Shown here in pieces: positions 1-6,867 of a DNA stretch of 14,132 nt (positions are counted from its first letter, which is position 1; every line of letters starts with the position of its first letter). Where the stretch lies: the NCBI GenBank assembly GCA_012515455.1, contig JAAYYJ010000155.1, forward strand, positions 1 to 14,132. The letters are read 5' to 3'. The DNA comes from Oligosphaeraceae bacterium (GTDB lineage: Bacteria; Verrucomicrobiota; Lentisphaeria; Oligosphaerales; Oligosphaeraceae). The notes below the pieces were generated by a model. It saw nothing but the letters and a program-made list of their open reading frames with translations. It did not search any database and was not told the DNA's origin. The position numbers and the translations under genes are program-made.

Positions 1-663
1 TCCATCCGGATGTTCTTCCGCTATCTGACCCGGGAGCGTGTCATCGCAGCTGATATCACCGACGTGATGGACAGCCCCAGACTCTGGAAGCTGGTGCCGG
101 AATTTCTCCATCTCAGCGAAGTCGAAGCATTGCTGGGAGCCTTCAAAGCCAACTCTCCATTAGAAATCCGCAATCGTGCACTGCTGGAGCTGCTTTATGC
201 GTCCGGGCTGCGAGCTTCGGAGATCACTTCCTTACGGCTGGACAAGGTCGATTTTGAGCGCGGAGTAGTCCAGGTCAGCGGCAAAGGCAGCAAGGAGCGT
301 CTGGTGCCTTTCGGGCGCAGCGCCTGGAAAGCTCTGGGGCGCTACCTGCAGAAAGCCCGCCCCTGCCTGGACCCCTCGGGCCGGGCGCTCACATTCTTCG
401 TTTCCAAATCCGGGCAGCCGCTGACCCGGGCCCGGGTCTGGATGCTGGTCAAGGAAGCCGCCTTGCGGGCCGGCATCAGCAAGAATATCTACCCGCATAT
501 CCTGCGGCATTCCTTCGCCACCCACCTGCTGAGCAACGGCGCAGACCTGCGGATCATCCAGGAAATGCTCGGCCATGCCGATATCGCCACCACCCAGATT
601 TACACCCATGCGGACACCTCGCGCCTCGCTGCCGCACATCAGCGTTTCCATCCCCGGGCTTGA
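1..663 (+). CDS. XerC/XerD-type tyrosine recombinase, 5' end cut off by the window
   Basis: Site-specific tyrosine recombinase that probably resolves chromosome dimers at dif. The reading frame is open to base 1, and the residues before the first visible Met (position 10) resemble the end of the N-terminal SAM-like domain of Xer proteins. The true start is therefore upstream and only about 220 C-terminal residues are seen of a family usually near 300. Counting from that Met, the whole catalytic set is present: Arg68 (SGLRASE), Lys92 (SGKGSKERLVPF), His163 and Arg166 (HILRH), His189 (LGHA) and nucleophile Tyr198 (QIYTH). An intact catalytic domain argues against a pseudogene. It ends 10 nt before the SDR gene, so the two are probably cotranscribed. 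XerD fits slightly better than XerC, but I cannot separate them without the N-terminus. No dif site or integrated element was recognised beside it. Confidence 0.93.
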   Translation, partial: SIRMFFRYLTRERVIAADITDVMDSPRLWKLVPEFLHLSEVEALLGAFKANSPLEIRNRALLELLYASGLRASEITSLRLDKVDFERGVVQVSGKGSKERLVPFGRSAWKALGRYLQKARPCLDPSGRALTFFVSKSGQPLTRARVWMLVKEAALRAGISKNIYPHILRHSFATHLLSNGADLRIIQEMLGHADIATTQIYTHADTSRLAAAHQRFHPRA

Positions 664-673
664 AGAAAACAAC

Positions 674-1438
674 ATGAACACCCCCGCAGACCGCCAGCCA
701 GTAGTGCTTATCACCGGTGCCGCCCGCCGTCTGGGCGCCGCGCTTGCCCGGCATTTCGCCAGTCACGCCTGGCGGGTAGCCATTCACTGCCGGCACTCTC
801 TGCCCGAGGCTCAGGCGCTCTTTGCCGAGCTCGGCGGCATCGCAAAAGGCCATCTTCTGCTACGGGGGGACCTGCTGGACGAGCAATTCACGGCAAGTAT
901 GCTGCCGCAGGTACTGGCTGAGGCCGGACATCTGGACTGCCTGATTAACAACGCCTCGGAATACCACCGGCGGCCCCTGCAGGATATCTCCCGGACGCAG
1001 CTGCAGACCGACTACGCCATCAATTTCACCGCGCCATTCTTCCTGATGCAGAGCTTCCGCCGCCACTGCCGCAACGGCAATATCATCAATATCCTGGACC
1101 AGAGCATCAGCAAGGCCGACCCTGGCGGAGGCGCTTACGCCCTGGCCAAAAAAAGCCTGCGCGATGCCACCGAGGCCTGCGCCTTGGAATGGGCCCCCGA
1201 TATCCGCGTCAACGCCGTGGCTCCGGGTCTGGTCCTGCCGCCCCCCAATGTGCCCATGGAGAAGATGCAACGTCTGCTCCAGAACGTACCCATGCGGGCC
1301 GCGGTGGACCTGGCTGACCTCTGCCGTGCCTGTCTGTTCCTGGCCGAGACCTATTCCCTGACCGGACAAATCATCTATGCCGACGGCGGTCTGCACCTGC
1401 CCAACGGCGACTTGGGCGAAAAAACCGCCGCGCGGTGA
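674..1438 (+). CDS. Short-chain dehydrogenase, pteridine reductase / FolM-like
   Basis: NAD(P)H-dependent SDR of 254 residues. The dinucleotide motif is TGAARRLG (residues 14-21), NNAS lies at 92-95, the catalytic Tyr155 and Lys159 sit in YALAK, and the C-terminal IYADGGLHL closes the family pattern. At the usual catalytic Ser position the sequence reads IINILDQS, with Asp142. This Asp, together with the arginines in the TGAARR loop, is typical of PTR1 (trypanosomatid pteridine reductase) and bacterial FolM dihydromonapterin reductase, so reduction of a dihydropterin with NADPH is the best guess. I chose the ATG at 674, not an in-frame ATG at 575 inside xer, because the Rossmann motif then begins at the normal distance from the N-terminus. 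The upstream Shine-Dalgarno is poor, which fits coupling to xer. The exact substrate is inferred. Confidence 0.85.
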   Translation: MNTPADRQPVVLITGAARRLGAALARHFASHAWRVAIHCRHSLPEAQALFAELGGIAKGHLLLRGDLLDEQFTASMLPQVLAEAGHLDCLINNASEYHRRPLQDISRTQLQTDYAINFTAPFFLMQSFRRHCRNGNIINILDQSISKADPGGGAYALAKKSLRDATEACALEWAPDIRVNAVAPGLVLPPPNVPMEKMQRLLQNVPMRAAVDLADLCRACLFLAETYSLTGQIIYADGGLHLPNGDLGEKTAAR

Positions 1439-1441
1439 CTC

Positions 1442-1915
1442 TCACCAGCGCAGGGGCGGCAGCTGCCGGGCCAGGCGCTCCTGATTGACCTGCTGGCAGG
1501 CGAACGGATCGCGCGCGAGCTGCTTGACCAGCTGGTTGGTGCTCAGACCTAAAAATTCTGCTGCGGCGGCGATTTTGAAATCCGCGGCCTGCAAGGCGTC
1601 AAAGACCACTCCCAGCCAGAGCGCATAGCGGTGGTTGCTCAGCGCCGGGCACACTCCCGTCCAGACTTGAGGCGCCTGTCGCAATTGTACTGCCAGCTGC
1701 AGCCGCAGTTTTTCCAACGCATGCTCTTTATTGGTATGCTGCGAACGCGTCTCATCGTCGAAGGCCGACAGACCGCTCTCCGGATGCGTGACCCGCACTG
1801 CGCTTTCAGTCTTGTTGCGTTTCTGGCCCCCGGGACCAGTGCCACGGTACGTATCCGTCCGGCAGAGTCTGCCCAGCGCCGGCAAGTCCAGCAGCAGCAG
1901 TTCTTCGCGGGTCAT
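1442..1915 (-). CDS. Peptide-chain-release-factor-like protein (GGQ domain)
   Basis: Small (157 residues) class I release-factor-like protein. The GGQ loop (GTGPGGQKRNKTES, Gln31) is the catalytic motif that hydrolyses peptidyl-tRNA in RF1/RF2, ArfB and PrfH. There is no codon-recognition domain, so it may rescue stalled ribosomes. Unlike ArfB it lacks an obvious lysine/arginine-rich C-terminal tail. Residues about 85-157 instead form a helical stretch with a helix-turn-helix-like segment (AAAEFLGLSTNQLVKQLA). I chose the ATG at 1915 because GAGG lies 5 nt upstream; that site overlaps the TGA of the amidohydrolase gene, implying translational coupling. An in-frame Met 14 codons upstream lies inside the hydrolase gene. 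Its stop is 3 nt from the convergent SDR stop. Confidence 0.82.
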   Translation of the reverse strand: MTREELLLLDLPALGRLCRTDTYRGTGPGGQKRNKTESAVRVTHPESGLSAFDDETRSQHTNKEHALEKLRLQLAVQLRQAPQVWTGVCPALSNHRYALWLGVVFDALQAADFKIAAAAEFLGLSTNQLVKQLARDPFACQQVNQERLARQLPPLRW

Positions 1916-1922
1916 AAACGCC

Positions 1923-2729
1923 TCATTGCTGGGGGAAAGGGAAAATCCGCGCCGCATTGCGCCAGAAGATATTCTCCTGCTCGGCCGGGCTTAATCCCAG
2001 GGCGACGATTTCCGCCACCCCGTCATGCAGATTCCGCCAGGGCGAGTCGGTGCCGTACAGTATTTTTTCACTGCCGTGGTTGAGAATAATACGCTTGAAC
2101 TGCATCTGGTCCTGCATATACATCTGGGCGAACGAGGTATCCAGAAAAACCCTCTGCCCGACTAAACAACGTTCGACTTCATCCCATTCCCGCCAGCCGC
2201 CCAGGTGCGCACAGATGATGACCAGCGCCGGATGGCGACGCGATAATTCAGCAAAATCAGCCGGATGCGAATGCACGTTGCCCTGAAAACCAATATCCTG
2301 CCCGGCGTGAATGAGCACCGGCAGAGACAATTTTTCGCAGATGCTCCAGATGCGCTCCATGCGCTTCTCCAACGGCTGAAATTCCTGGTACTCGGGATGG
2401 AACTTAACCCCCAGCAGACCGAGCTCCTGGATGCGGTACAGCTCCCGGTCGGCATCCTCGGCATCCGGATGAATGCCGCCTAGGGACAGATGCGGCCAGA
2501 CATTCCACTCCGCCGCCCAGTCATTGACCGACCGCATCTGCCGCGGATTGGTGACTACCGGACAATTCAGCCAGCCGCTGTAGCCAGCCGCACTGGCCTG
2601 CTGCAGCAAGCTGGCACCAGTACCGTCAGTATACACCGGAATGCCATATGATTTCTGCTGCAGATGCGCTAGAGCAGCAGAAGCAATTTTGTCGGGAAAG
2701 ACATGAGTGTGGACATCGAAAATCTTCAT
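1923..2729 (-). CDS. Metal-dependent amidohydrolase (amidohydrolase_2 / TIM-barrel type)
   Basis: Predicted cytosolic TIM-barrel hydrolase of 268 residues. It opens with DVHTHVF (His7 and His9, the HxH metal site), followed by GIHPD, a beta-strand lysine in GVKFHPEY, LIHAG, ICAHLGGW and the C-terminal catalytic Asp in YGTDSPW. This order matches the amidohydrolase_2 (PF04909) family, whose members hydrolyse or decarboxylate small aromatic or cyclic compounds; TatD-like proteins share the fold. The start at 2729 is chosen over an in-frame Met 8 codons upstream because GGAGAG (minus strand, 2737-2742) lies at a suitable distance and the HxH strand then starts at the N-terminus, as usual. It is the first gene of a two-gene minus-strand unit with the GGQ protein. 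The substrate is not identifiable. Confidence 0.87.
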   Translation of the reverse strand: MKIFDVHTHVFPDKIASAALAHLQQKSYGIPVYTDGTGASLLQQASAAGYSGWLNCPVVTNPRQMRSVNDWAAEWNVWPHLSLGGIHPDAEDADRELYRIQELGLLGVKFHPEYQEFQPLEKRMERIWSICEKLSLPVLIHAGQDIGFQGNVHSHPADFAELSRRHPALVIICAHLGGWREWDEVERCLVGQRVFLDTSFAQMYMQDQMQFKRIILNHGSEKILYGTDSPWRNLHDGVAEIVALGLSPAEQENIFWRNAARIFPFPQQ

Positions 2730-3056
2730 AGCGCTGCTCTCCAGCTGATGCAATGTTCTTTTAGTCCGCTGTCATGGGGATCGGGACCATGGCAAGCGTG
2801 ACTTTATGCCGGCATGCAGCAAATATAGCCAGCCCGGAGAAAAATTCAATCGACGGTGGTGAGGAGAGGCCCCAGAAGAAGACTCCGGCGGGCACCGAGG
2901 AGTATGCGAAGGCAAAAATTCCGCACCGGGGCAAAAAAACAATTGTGGTTTTTGATTTACAGGATAGATTATCACTGGGCCGGTTCTGTTGCTGACCTGC
3001 TCCGGCTGCTGTTCCTCGTCACTCTCCGTTTCTGAAGAACTCGAGGTGCCTTCGCT
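2730..3056. other. Intergenic region between divergent amidohydrolase and EFR1 genes
   Basis: This 327-nt gap should hold the promoters of both flanking genes. On the plus strand there is a weak sigma70-like arrangement (TTGTGG at 2943-2948, then TAGATT at 2965-2970), and GAGG at 3043-3046 serves the EFR1 start. An open frame at 2774-2995 (73 codons) has no Shine-Dalgarno and no recognisable sequence. I saw no riboswitch, RNA gene or operator that I could defend. Confidence 0.5.
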
Positions 3057-3797
3057 ATGATTTATTATTTTTCCGCCACCGGCAACTCCGCCTGGGTGGC
3101 GCACACGCTTGCCGCCGCGACCGCCGACCAGTGCGAGGATATGAGCACATACCTGAAAAGCGCTCGCCAGCCAGCGCCGCTGGCGCCTGGCGAGCGCCTG
3201 GGCCTGGTGTTTCCGGTCCACGCCTGGCGTCCGCCGCGGGTGGTGCTCAATTTTCTCAATCAACTGCCGCCACCACCGGCAGGGTGCTATGTATTCGCAG
3301 TCTGTACCATGGGCGGCTTTGCCGGCGATACTTTCGCCTTTTTGCGCCAGTTCATCCGCCTGGACAGCTGTTACTCCGTGCTGATGCCGGAGAATTATAT
3401 CCTTCTGACCGGGCGGGAACCGGATAGTCGGCTCAGGCGCAAGATCACCGCCGCCGAGGCCCTGCTGCCTCAGATCGCCGCCGCCATTCTGGCCGGCAAA
3501 AAAGAATTCGTGGTCAAACGCGGGCTGCTGGCAGGTTTTTTCACCCACTGCCTCGGCGCACTGTTCGCCCGGCGGGTCAATGACCGCAAATTCCATACTA
3601 CCGCCAAATGCAATGGCTGCGGGACGTGCGCGGGGCTCTGCCCCCTGAACAACATCAGCCTTGAAAATGGCCGGCCACGCTGGCAGGGCAACTGCATCCA
3701 CTGCATGGCCTGCCTGCAACGCTGCCCGCAGCAAGCCATCGAATACGGCAAAATAACCCTGCGCCGCAAACGGTATGTCTTCCCGGATTCATGCTGA
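3057..3797 (+). CDS. EFR1-family flavodoxin / 2x[4Fe-4S] ferredoxin protein
   Basis: Electron-transfer protein of 246 residues with two modules. The N-terminus (YYFSATGNS, residues 3-11) is the FMN-phosphate loop of a flavodoxin-like domain running to about residue 155. The C-terminus has two four-cysteine clusters: Cys185, 188, 191, 195 and Cys213, 216, 219, 223, each of CxxCxxCxxxC(P) type, sufficient for two [4Fe-4S] centres. This is the layout of EFR1-family ferrodoxins, soluble proteins common in anaerobes, whose redox partners are mostly unknown. The start is supported by GAGG 10 nt upstream and by the flavodoxin motif lying at the extreme N-terminus. It precedes the dehydrogenase pair by 58 nt, so it may supply or accept electrons in the same pathway, but that is inference. 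Confidence 0.88.
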   Translation: MIYYFSATGNSAWVAHTLAAATADQCEDMSTYLKSARQPAPLAPGERLGLVFPVHAWRPPRVVLNFLNQLPPPPAGCYVFAVCTMGGFAGDTFAFLRQFIRLDSCYSVLMPENYILLTGREPDSRLRRKITAAEALLPQIAAAILAGKKEFVVKRGLLAGFFTHCLGALFARRVNDRKFHTTAKCNGCGTCAGLCPLNNISLENGRPRWQGNCIHCMACLQRCPQQAIEYGKITLRRKRYVFPDSC

Positions 3798-3855
3798 AGC
3801 ATTCTGGATACATCCTCTTACATTCTTACATCCCATTACAGCAAAGGAGTAAAGC

Positions 3856-4881
3856 ATGAAAGCAGCGATTACTGACGGCGCGGGCAAAGTCTGGCTGGAG
3901 GACATCCCGATGCCCCGGCCCAACGATTACCAGTGCCTGTGCCGGCATCTCGTCTGTGCCTCCTGCACCGGCACCGACCGGAAGCATATCCACAACCAGC
4001 TGCCCTGGGCGCAGGTGTACCCCGGCGTTCTGGGCCACGAGAGCCTCGGGGTGGTGGTCGAGGTCGGCAAAAAAGTCAAGCAGTACCGTCTTGGCGACGT
4101 CGTCTTCCGGCCCACTCCGGTCTATCCCGGCGACAGCATCGGCGGCTTCAGCTCAATGTGGGGCGGCTTCGCAGAGTACGGCCTGGTGACCGATGCCACA
4201 GCCTGGCAGGCTGACGACCCCGCCGCACCAGCCAACAGCTACTCCCAGTACCAGTTGACCATCCCGGGCGAACTGAACCTCGATCCTGCGGCCGCAGTGC
4301 AGCTGATCACGCTCAAGGAAGTCACCGGCTTCGCCCACAGCGTCGGAGTGACCTTGAACACCCCGACTCTGCTGCTGGGGGCTGGATCAGTAGCACTGGC
4401 CTTCTGTCGCGGCATCAAGCTGCTCGGCGGCTACCCCTTGATCGTCGCCGCCCGCAAAGACTGCCAGCTGGCCACCGCCGCCAAAATCGGCGCTGACTAT
4501 GTGATCAATACGGAAAAACAATCCTTGCCCGAGGTGGTTCGGGAAATCACCGGCGGCAAGGGCGTCTCCCGCCTGATTGACGCCACCGGCTCGCCCCAGT
4601 ACATTGCGCAATGCCTGCCCGCTCTGGCCGCCGACGGCAAGGTCAGCCCCTACGCGACCTACCCCGCCGACGACCCCGCGGAACGGCATATCCCCGCCGA
4701 CAAGTTGCTGGCCGGGCGCACCGGCGAGGTCTGGACGCACGAGTACTTCCTCTCCGCCCTGCGCCATAATATGATCCGCCTCGACGACCTCTATTCGCAT
4801 CGCCTGCCCCTGCGCCTGATTGCGCAAGGCTTTGAGATGATCGAACGTAAAGAAGCCATGAAGATCGTGTTTGCAATCTGA
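3856..4881 (+). CDS. Zinc-type medium-chain alcohol/polyol dehydrogenase
   Basis: MDR-superfamily dehydrogenase of 341 residues. The GroES-like domain carries catalytic zinc ligands Cys37 (CTGTD) and His61-Glu62 (GHES); Glu155 (LKEVTG) is a candidate third ligand. The four-cysteine structural-zinc loop of classical ADH is absent, as in sorbitol-dehydrogenase-like and related enzymes. The Rossmann motif is LLGAGSVAL (about 173-181). It should oxidise or reduce an alcohol or sugar carbonyl with NAD(P). The start is strong: AAAGGAG 6 nt upstream. A second, zinc-less MDR follows after 30 nt, so the two are an operon and may form a heteromeric enzyme or catalyse consecutive steps. The central insert rich in Gly, Pro and aromatic residues (about 85-135) differs from textbook members. 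Substrate unknown. Confidence 0.85.
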   Translation: MKAAITDGAGKVWLEDIPMPRPNDYQCLCRHLVCASCTGTDRKHIHNQLPWAQVYPGVLGHESLGVVVEVGKKVKQYRLGDVVFRPTPVYPGDSIGGFSSMWGGFAEYGLVTDATAWQADDPAAPANSYSQYQLTIPGELNLDPAAAVQLITLKEVTGFAHSVGVTLNTPTLLLGAGSVALAFCRGIKLLGGYPLIVAARKDCQLATAAKIGADYVINTEKQSLPEVVREITGGKGVSRLIDATGSPQYIAQCLPALAADGKVSPYATYPADDPAERHIPADKLLAGRTGEVWTHEYFLSALRHNMIRLDDLYSHRLPLRLIAQGFEMIERKEAMKIVFAI

Positions 4882-4911
4882 GTCCATGCATCAGGAACCA
4901 GGAGAGAAAAA

Positions 4912-5904
4912 ATGAAAACTCAAGCTCTCGTTTTCACTGCCGTCAATACGTATGAGTGCCTGGAGGTCAATATCGCCGACCCGGGTTCGGACGATATCCT
5001 GGTGCGGACCTTGTGGACCGCAGTCTCACCCGGCACTGAACGCTGGACTCTGCGCGGGAAGCACATCGGCACCCGCTTCCCCTGCGTGCCCGGTTATCAC
5101 CGCATCGGCGTGGTCGAGGCCGCGGGCGCCAAGGTCACCAGCCACAAAGTGGGCGACATCGTCTACGGCTCCAGCAACAAAATTCTGCCCCCGGTGGTGA
5201 ATATGTTCGGCGCTCACATCGCCCATACGGTCTCGGCACCCCAAGATTATACCATCCTGGGCCACGGCGAGATGGCCCCCGCCCTGGCCGAGCAGATCGT
5301 CTTCACCATCCTGGTCGCAGTCGGGAACCGCGGCGTGAATGCCCTCGCGGTCAGACCACGGCAGAAAATCCTGCATCTCGGAGCCGGCATCGTGAGCCTC
5401 TCCGCAGCCCAGATCGCCGCACTGCGGGGAACGTACTCCGCCCTGGTCGATACCGACCCGGAGCAGGTCGCTTTCGTGCAACGCCAGTTCCCGGAATTCC
5501 TGACCGTGAACGGCAATGACCCGGACCTGGAAAGAAAACTGCGCGATTTCGCGCCGGGGGGCTTCGATATCCTGCAGGATACGGTCGGCGTCCCGGCCGC
5601 CATCGACCGCCTGGTGCGGCTGGTGCGCCAGCAGGGCACGCTGCTGCTGCAGGCGCAGTACTTCGACGCCGAACACCGGGCCATCGACCTGGACCAGATC
5701 AAAATCAAGGAACTGACCGTAAAGACCACCTGTGGTACCACCGAAGACGACAATGCGGAAGTCCGGCATCTGATTCAGCGCGGCTGGCTGAAAGTCACAC
5801 CGTACATCACCCATCGTTTCAAAAAGGACCAGATCCTGTCCGCCTATAAGCTGCTGGACCAGAACCAGGAGCACAACCTCGGGATGGTCATCGACTGGCG
5901 CTGA
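4912..5904 (+). CDS. Medium-chain dehydrogenase-like protein lacking catalytic zinc ligands
   Basis: MDR-fold protein of 330 residues. Where zinc enzymes have the catalytic Cys, this one has Ser39 in SPGTER, and the usual GHE is GYH (61-63). SPGTE-type MDR proteins, including BchC-like bacteriochlorophyllide dehydrogenases and unnamed sugar oxidoreductases, share the first feature. The cofactor domain looks intact (LHLGAGIVSLSAAQ, about 154-167), and Asp170 at the end of the second strand favours NAD(H) over NADP(H). The start is set by AGGAGAG 5 nt upstream, 30 nt after the preceding dehydrogenase. It is either a zinc-independent oxidoreductase or a non-catalytic partner of its neighbour. 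There are no bacteriochlorophyll genes here, so BchC itself is unlikely. Confidence 0.83.
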   Translation: MKTQALVFTAVNTYECLEVNIADPGSDDILVRTLWTAVSPGTERWTLRGKHIGTRFPCVPGYHRIGVVEAAGAKVTSHKVGDIVYGSSNKILPPVVNMFGAHIAHTVSAPQDYTILGHGEMAPALAEQIVFTILVAVGNRGVNALAVRPRQKILHLGAGIVSLSAAQIAALRGTYSALVDTDPEQVAFVQRQFPEFLTVNGNDPDLERKLRDFAPGGFDILQDTVGVPAAIDRLVRLVRQQGTLLLQAQYFDAEHRAIDLDQIKIKELTVKTTCGTTEDDNAEVRHLIQRGWLKVTPYITHRFKKDQILSAYKLLDQNQEHNLGMVIDWR

Positions 5905-5944
5905 GAGTCCTGCGCCGCTAAATCGCGCTGGCGGGTAATTTCCC

Positions 5945-5964
5945 GGGCCGGGCATTGCCGGCCC
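5945..5964 (+). terminator. GC-rich hairpin after the dehydrogenase pair, possible terminator
   Basis: GGGCCGG (5945-5951) pairs perfectly with CCGGCCC (5958-5964) across a 6-nt loop, about 40 nt after the stop of the second dehydrogenase. No T-tract follows, so this is not a canonical intrinsic terminator. It may attenuate or pause transcription before the DUF2238 gene. Confidence 0.3.
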
Positions 5965-6080
5965 CCGCTGTCGCCATCCTTGCCGCTGCGCGCACGGTTG
6001 CCGCCTGCAGCTCGTCCCCCTCCCCCGCGCCCCCCGCGCCTCTTTGTCAGCAGCCACAACCACCATTGGGAACCGCAACC

Positions 6081-6710
6081 ATGTCTTGTTCACGCCTGCC
6101 CTTTGTCTTGCTGGGGCTGTACATTTTGGAGGCCGTGGTCCTCGGCATCGCCCCGGTCGACCGGACAATCTGGTGGGCGGAGAACCTCACTGCCTGGATT
6201 CCCATCGCCGCAATCTGCCTGCTGTACTGGCGCAAAATCCGTTTCTCCGATACTGCGTATCTGCTGATGTGGCTGTTCTTCACCTTGCATACCATCGGCG
6301 GACATTACACTTTCGCCCAGGTGCCTATGCAGACAGTGACTGATTTATGCGCGTTCCAACGCAATCACTACGACCGTATCTGCCACTTCCTGGTCGGAGT
6401 CTTCGCATATCCGGCGATGGAGTACTTCGAACGAAACGACCTCGTCCGGGGCAGACCCCTGATGTTCACCCTCACAGTATTGGGGGTCTTCGGCTTCGCA
6501 GCCATCTTCGAAGTGATCGAATGGATTTTCGCGGTCGTCGCAGACCCGCAGGCGGGAACACTGTTCCTGGGGTCACAGGGTGACGTCTGGGACGCCCAAA
6601 AAGATATGCTCGCCGACGGACTCGGAGCTATCTGCTGCGCCGGACTTTATTGCCGGAACAACCGGAATAGCCCTGCCCGCACCGGAATGGTATTGCAAGA
6701 AAGCACATAA
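6081..6710 (+). CDS. YjdF/DUF2238-family inner-membrane protein
   Basis: Integral membrane protein of 209 residues, function unknown. It has roughly five to six hydrophobic segments: residues 5-22, 35-50, 57-73, 96-112, 128-150 and a weak C-terminal one. DUF2238 hallmarks are visible: GGHYTFAQVP in the third loop, YDRICHFLVG, then FEVIEW and the strongly conserved FLGSQGDVWDAQKDM near residues 160-175. The acidic and His residues in these loops could form a metal or redox site, but none is established. The start at 6081 is preferred over an in-frame ATG at 5955, because the extra 42 residues are Ala/Pro-rich, come from a C-rich noncoding-looking stretch and sit before the first membrane helix. 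The Shine-Dalgarno (TTGGGA) is weak. The gap to the preceding gene is 176 nt, so operon membership is uncertain. Confidence 0.8.
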   Translation: MSCSRLPFVLLGLYILEAVVLGIAPVDRTIWWAENLTAWIPIAAICLLYWRKIRFSDTAYLLMWLFFTLHTIGGHYTFAQVPMQTVTDLCAFQRNHYDRICHFLVGVFAYPAMEYFERNDLVRGRPLMFTLTVLGVFGFAAIFEVIEWIFAVVADPQAGTLFLGSQGDVWDAQKDMLADGLGAICCAGLYCRNNRNSPARTGMVLQEST

Positions 6711-6749
6711 TCCGCACCTGCCGCTGGGGACTGGAAAAATAAATCCGCC

Positions 6750-6776
6750 TAAATACTATCATTCTAGTTGTATTTA
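6750..6776 (+). promoter_or_regulatory. Predicted operator upstream of cysK (copy 1 of a shared palindrome)
   Basis: A 27-bp imperfect palindrome ending 91 bp before the cysK start. The outer arms TAAATAC (6750-6756) and GTATTTA (6770-6776) are perfect inverted repeats. The full site reads TAAATACTATC, then ATTC, then TAGTTGTATTTA. The same element, 24 of 27 bases identical, is upstream of metY (12699-12725, opposite strand). Two such copies in a GC-rich window, each before a sulfur-amino-acid operon, make chance very unlikely. The probable ligand is the Rrf2 protein encoded two genes downstream (8705-9181). A weak promoter-like TTGACT lies at 6803-6808, downstream of the site; I could not place a convincing -10. 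Confidence 0.75.
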
Positions 6777-6867
6777 TGAAAAAATGGATTAAGTTACAGT
6801 TATTGACTATGCGTTTTGGTTCATCATCCATTCCATTTGTCTCAAATCTGCAACCTAGGGGACTATC

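Noticed and set aside
1..663. Integrase of a mobile element
   Set aside because: The sequence is of Xer type, and the neighbours are housekeeping genes with no attachment-site duplication, tRNA or phage genes.
1430..1445. Bidirectional terminator between the convergent SDR and GGQ genes
   Set aside because: Only 3 nt separate the stops; a GC-rich stem is possible but there is no T-tract or convincing hairpin.
2774..2995. Small gene of 73 codons in the amidohydrolase-EFR1 gap
   Set aside because: No Shine-Dalgarno, no hydrophobic or domain pattern, and it sits where promoters are expected. Comparative data would be needed to keep it.
2772..3734. Long open frame on the minus strand (320 codons)
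   Set aside because: It is antisense to the clear EFR1 gene, has no recognisable domain and its length reflects the high GC content.
5955..6080. 42-residue N-terminal extension of the DUF2238 protein, with a lipobox-like Ala-Ala-Cys
   Set aside because: The stretch is low complexity and C-rich, there is no proper signal peptide, and family members begin near the first membrane helix.
5026..6168. 380-codon minus-strand open frame
   Set aside because: It lies antisense to the second dehydrogenase and crosses into the C-rich intergenic sequence; the composition is shadow-like with no family motif.
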